Shown: in pieces, positions 60,197 to 64,000 of the stretch | Position numbering within the stretch: the first letter of the stretch is position 1 | Layout of the letters: the number at the start of each line of letters is the position of its first letter | Assembly: GCA_002886105.1 (NCBI GenBank) | Contig: CP025776.1 | Location: forward strand, 1,798,001 to 1,862,000 | Origin: Enterobacter sp. EA-1 | Lineage (GTDB): Bacteria; Pseudomonadota; Gammaproteobacteria; Enterobacterales; Enterobacteriaceae | Direction: 5' to 3' | DNA length: 64,000 nt | Program-made: the position numbers and the translations under genes | Notes under the pieces: generated by a model | Databases searched by the model: none | Told to the model about the DNA's origin: nothing | What the model saw: only the letters and a program-made list of their open reading frames with translations

Positions 60197-61087
60197 TCAG
60201 CGGTGAGAGGTTCGCCTCTCACCGTCCTGCCTGATCCCCCCGGCAACCATTTTCAGTAAATGATTTTGCGGCCAGTGCGCCAGCAATTTCAGGGTTTTTA
60301 ACCCCTCCCGAACCGCATCCACATCGTGCTTTGCACTGTCGAGTAACAGTCCGACCACGCTGCCGCTGTGGGCGACATTCAGACCAACCCGTAGCGCTCC
60401 ACCACCTCCAGCAGTGTGTTGAACGCCGGTTTCGGCAATAATGCCACCGGCTGGCAATGGCACTGAGCGTGGTGGCTTCGCCGAGCAGCGAAGGGTCGTC
60501 GCGATCGCACGCCTGCTGTAATTTTGCCACGCCAGATCCAGCGCCCGGCGTTATCCTGCAAAATCTGCTGGCGTGGGAGACGGTGATAATCCGCCGTGGT
60601 CAGCGTCAACGGGCTTTCCAGCACCAGCACTTCCGTCTGCGGCAGGCCATTGCAGGCAATGTGCGTTTCTGCGTCATTATGGTCGAACAACGTTAGCGCG
60701 GAAAAGAGGGTGCTGTCGGTAGGCTCCAGCGCCACGCACAGTTTCGCCAGTGTCGGCTCATCCAGCGGCTGCTCAAGATGGCGGGCGGCGGCAACGGCGG
60801 TGGCGGCAATGTCGGCGGTACTGCTGGCCATGCCGCCTTTGGCGACAGGAATGGTGGAGCGGCAGTCAATGCGCAGCGTGTGTGTCAGGCTTGCCGGTAA
60901 CTGCCAGTGATCAAGCAGCAGCCGAATCATGGCGCGGGTCAGCGGGCGCTCATCCGCCAGCGGTGCGCCGGAGGTGACCTCCACGCTGCTGTACCAGTCC
61001 ACCGGGCAGGACACCAGTTTTTCGCTGCCCGAGGATCCAGCCCTGGATAAGTTCACCGCAGGATGCGGGACATTGTGCCTGCGCCAC
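60197..61087 (-). CDS. pduX: L-threonine kinase PduX
   Basis: PduX phosphorylates L-threonine to L-threonine-O-3-phosphate for the aminopropanol linker of adenosylcobalamin, the cofactor of diol dehydratase. A GTG at 61087 after GAAGGAG gives AQCPASCGELIQGWILGSEK; SCPVDWYSSVEVTSG, the GHMP motif STIPVAKGGMASSTADIAATAV, LCVALEPTDSTLF and FDHNDAETHIACNG follow. About 300 residues. Frame errors lie near 61040, 60565, 60530, 60450 and 60385. The C-terminus is uncertain; a hairpin overlaps its end and separates it from yeeX. Confidence 0.93.
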
Positions 61088-61122
61088 GGCGCTGCTCCTT
61101 CAAATCGAAAGCCCGGATAGTG

Positions 61123-63505
<2,383 letters not shown>

Positions 63506-63509
63506 GGCG

Positions 63510-63859
63510 TCAGGTCCGGGTCACCGGGCAGGCGGTAAAATGGAGCATTTCACCGAGGGTGCGGGTGACTCGGCGTAACGCATATTCCACGGCGGAGACA
63601 TCGCCGGTCAGCACCACGGCTCCGGTAAAGCGATCGATAAAACCGATCTCGACCGCCCCGGATTTGGTGGCGATATCGCAGGCAATGATCGACGCTTCGC
63701 TGGGCGTAATGGTCAGAATGCCAATGGCGGAAGCGGCTTCGCTCAGCCCCAGTTTCTGATACAGCGCCTTTCCGAGGGTTGGCGATAAGATGCGCCAGCG
63801 TTACCTGCTTGCCGGGCACATACTCGGATCATGCGTTCAGTGGTGTGTTGTGTCTCCAT
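63510..63859 (-). CDS. pduU: PduU, microcompartment shell protein
   Basis: PduU is a permuted BMC-domain hexameric shell protein of the propanediol microcompartment. [11 protein letters not shown] begins it; [67 protein letters not shown] and [17 protein letters not shown] follow, as in Salmonella PduU (116). Errors: two bases are lost in the CCAGG of MIQEYVPGK near 63828, CCTCGG near 63776 ([11 protein letters not shown]) and a CCGAG-type error near 63577. It starts inside the pduT stop (TAATG). Confidence 0.94.
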
Positions 63860-64000
63860 TAGCCCTCCACAATCTGTCGCCACATCGCTTCATGCGGGCG
63901 CGGGATCACGGCACGGTAGACCAGTAATCCTTTCTTACCGGCGCTGTCGCTGGCCACGGTGACCGCATTCTCCACATCAGAAATATCCCCGCTGACCACC
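63859..64000 (-). CDS. pduT: PduT, [4Fe-4S] microcompartment shell protein, C-terminal end
   Basis: The last 46 codons of PduT, a tandem-BMC trimeric shell protein with an iron-sulfur cluster in its pore, run off the right edge. [46 protein letters not shown] is colinear with Salmonella PduT (broken here only for mention: [31 protein letters not shown]). The stop TAA overlaps the pduU ATG. The cluster-binding cysteine region lies outside the window. Confidence 0.92.
   Translation of the reverse strand, partial: VVSGDISDVENAVTVASDSAGKKGLLVYRAVIPRPHEAMWRQIVEG

Overview
The window is a stretch of enterobacterial chromosome. It carries the conserved neighbourhood dgcE / udk-dcd-asmA / yegH / colanic acid cluster (wza to wcaM) / galF / gnd / ugd / O-antigen genes / his operon / yeeZ / plaP / sbcB / dacD / sbmC / yeeA / yeeX, and enters the distal end of a propanediol utilisation (pdu) operon. 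Protein similarity to E. coli, Salmonella and Klebsiella is high, but the layout matches none of them exactly. The colanic acid cluster and sbcB-dacD-sbmC order are E. coli/Salmonella-like. The uge gene after ugd, with an ABC-transporter O locus between uge and hisI, is Klebsiella-like. The pdu operon carries a cobA gene. I infer Enterobacteriaceae in the Kosakonia/Enterobacter/Kluyvera/Klebsiella/Citrobacter range; the genus cannot be fixed from sequence inspection alone.

Layout: (1) 1-7102, housekeeping: diguanylate cyclase N-terminus, uridine kinase, dCTP deaminase, AsmA, an extra divergent NudK-like/DeoR-like pair, and YegH. (2) 7103-30457, the colanic acid operon: an RfaH-type JUMPstart leader, wza-wzb-wzc export and polymerisation control, glycosyl- and acetyltransferases wcaA-F, GDP-fucose synthesis (gmd, fcl, gmm, manC, manB), priming by wcaJ, flippase wzxC and wcaK-L-M. 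(3) 30643-35706, galF, gnd, ugd and uge with no capsule locus between galF and gnd. (4) 36517-45089, an AT-rich O-polysaccharide locus behind its own JUMPstart: rmlC, two GT2 glycosyltransferases, wzm/wzt ABC exporter, rmlD, a GT4/WsaF-like transferase, rmlB and rmlA. The only sugar nucleotide made here is dTDP-L-rhamnose, so the polymer is probably rhamnose-rich. (5) 45135-52342, the complete his operon on the minus strand (hisL-G-D-C-B-H-A-F-I) with attenuator. (6) 52517-60191, yeeZ, plaP, sbcB, dacD, LexA-controlled sbmC, yeeA, yeeX. (7) 60197-64000, pduT-U-V-W-cobA-pduX on the minus strand.

The dominant feature of the raw sequence is technical. Almost every gene is broken by 1-2 base indels, and a large share sit exactly where the family protein demands CCAGG or CCTGG, the Dcm methylation site, rewritten as CCGAGG, CCTCGG, CCCCGG, CCGG or CCCGG. 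Restoring CCWGG rebuilds the known proteins. I therefore treat the genes as intact and give whole-gene coordinates that span the artefactual frameshifts; only a few (cobA, hisI) read straight through. No gene here should be called a pseudogene from this sequence.

I found no convincing previously undescribed system. The most unusual biology is the compact rhamnose-only ABC-type O locus with dispersed rml genes, the empty capsule position between galF and gnd, the NudK/DeoR insertion with helically phased operator-like repeats, and cobA inside the pdu operon.
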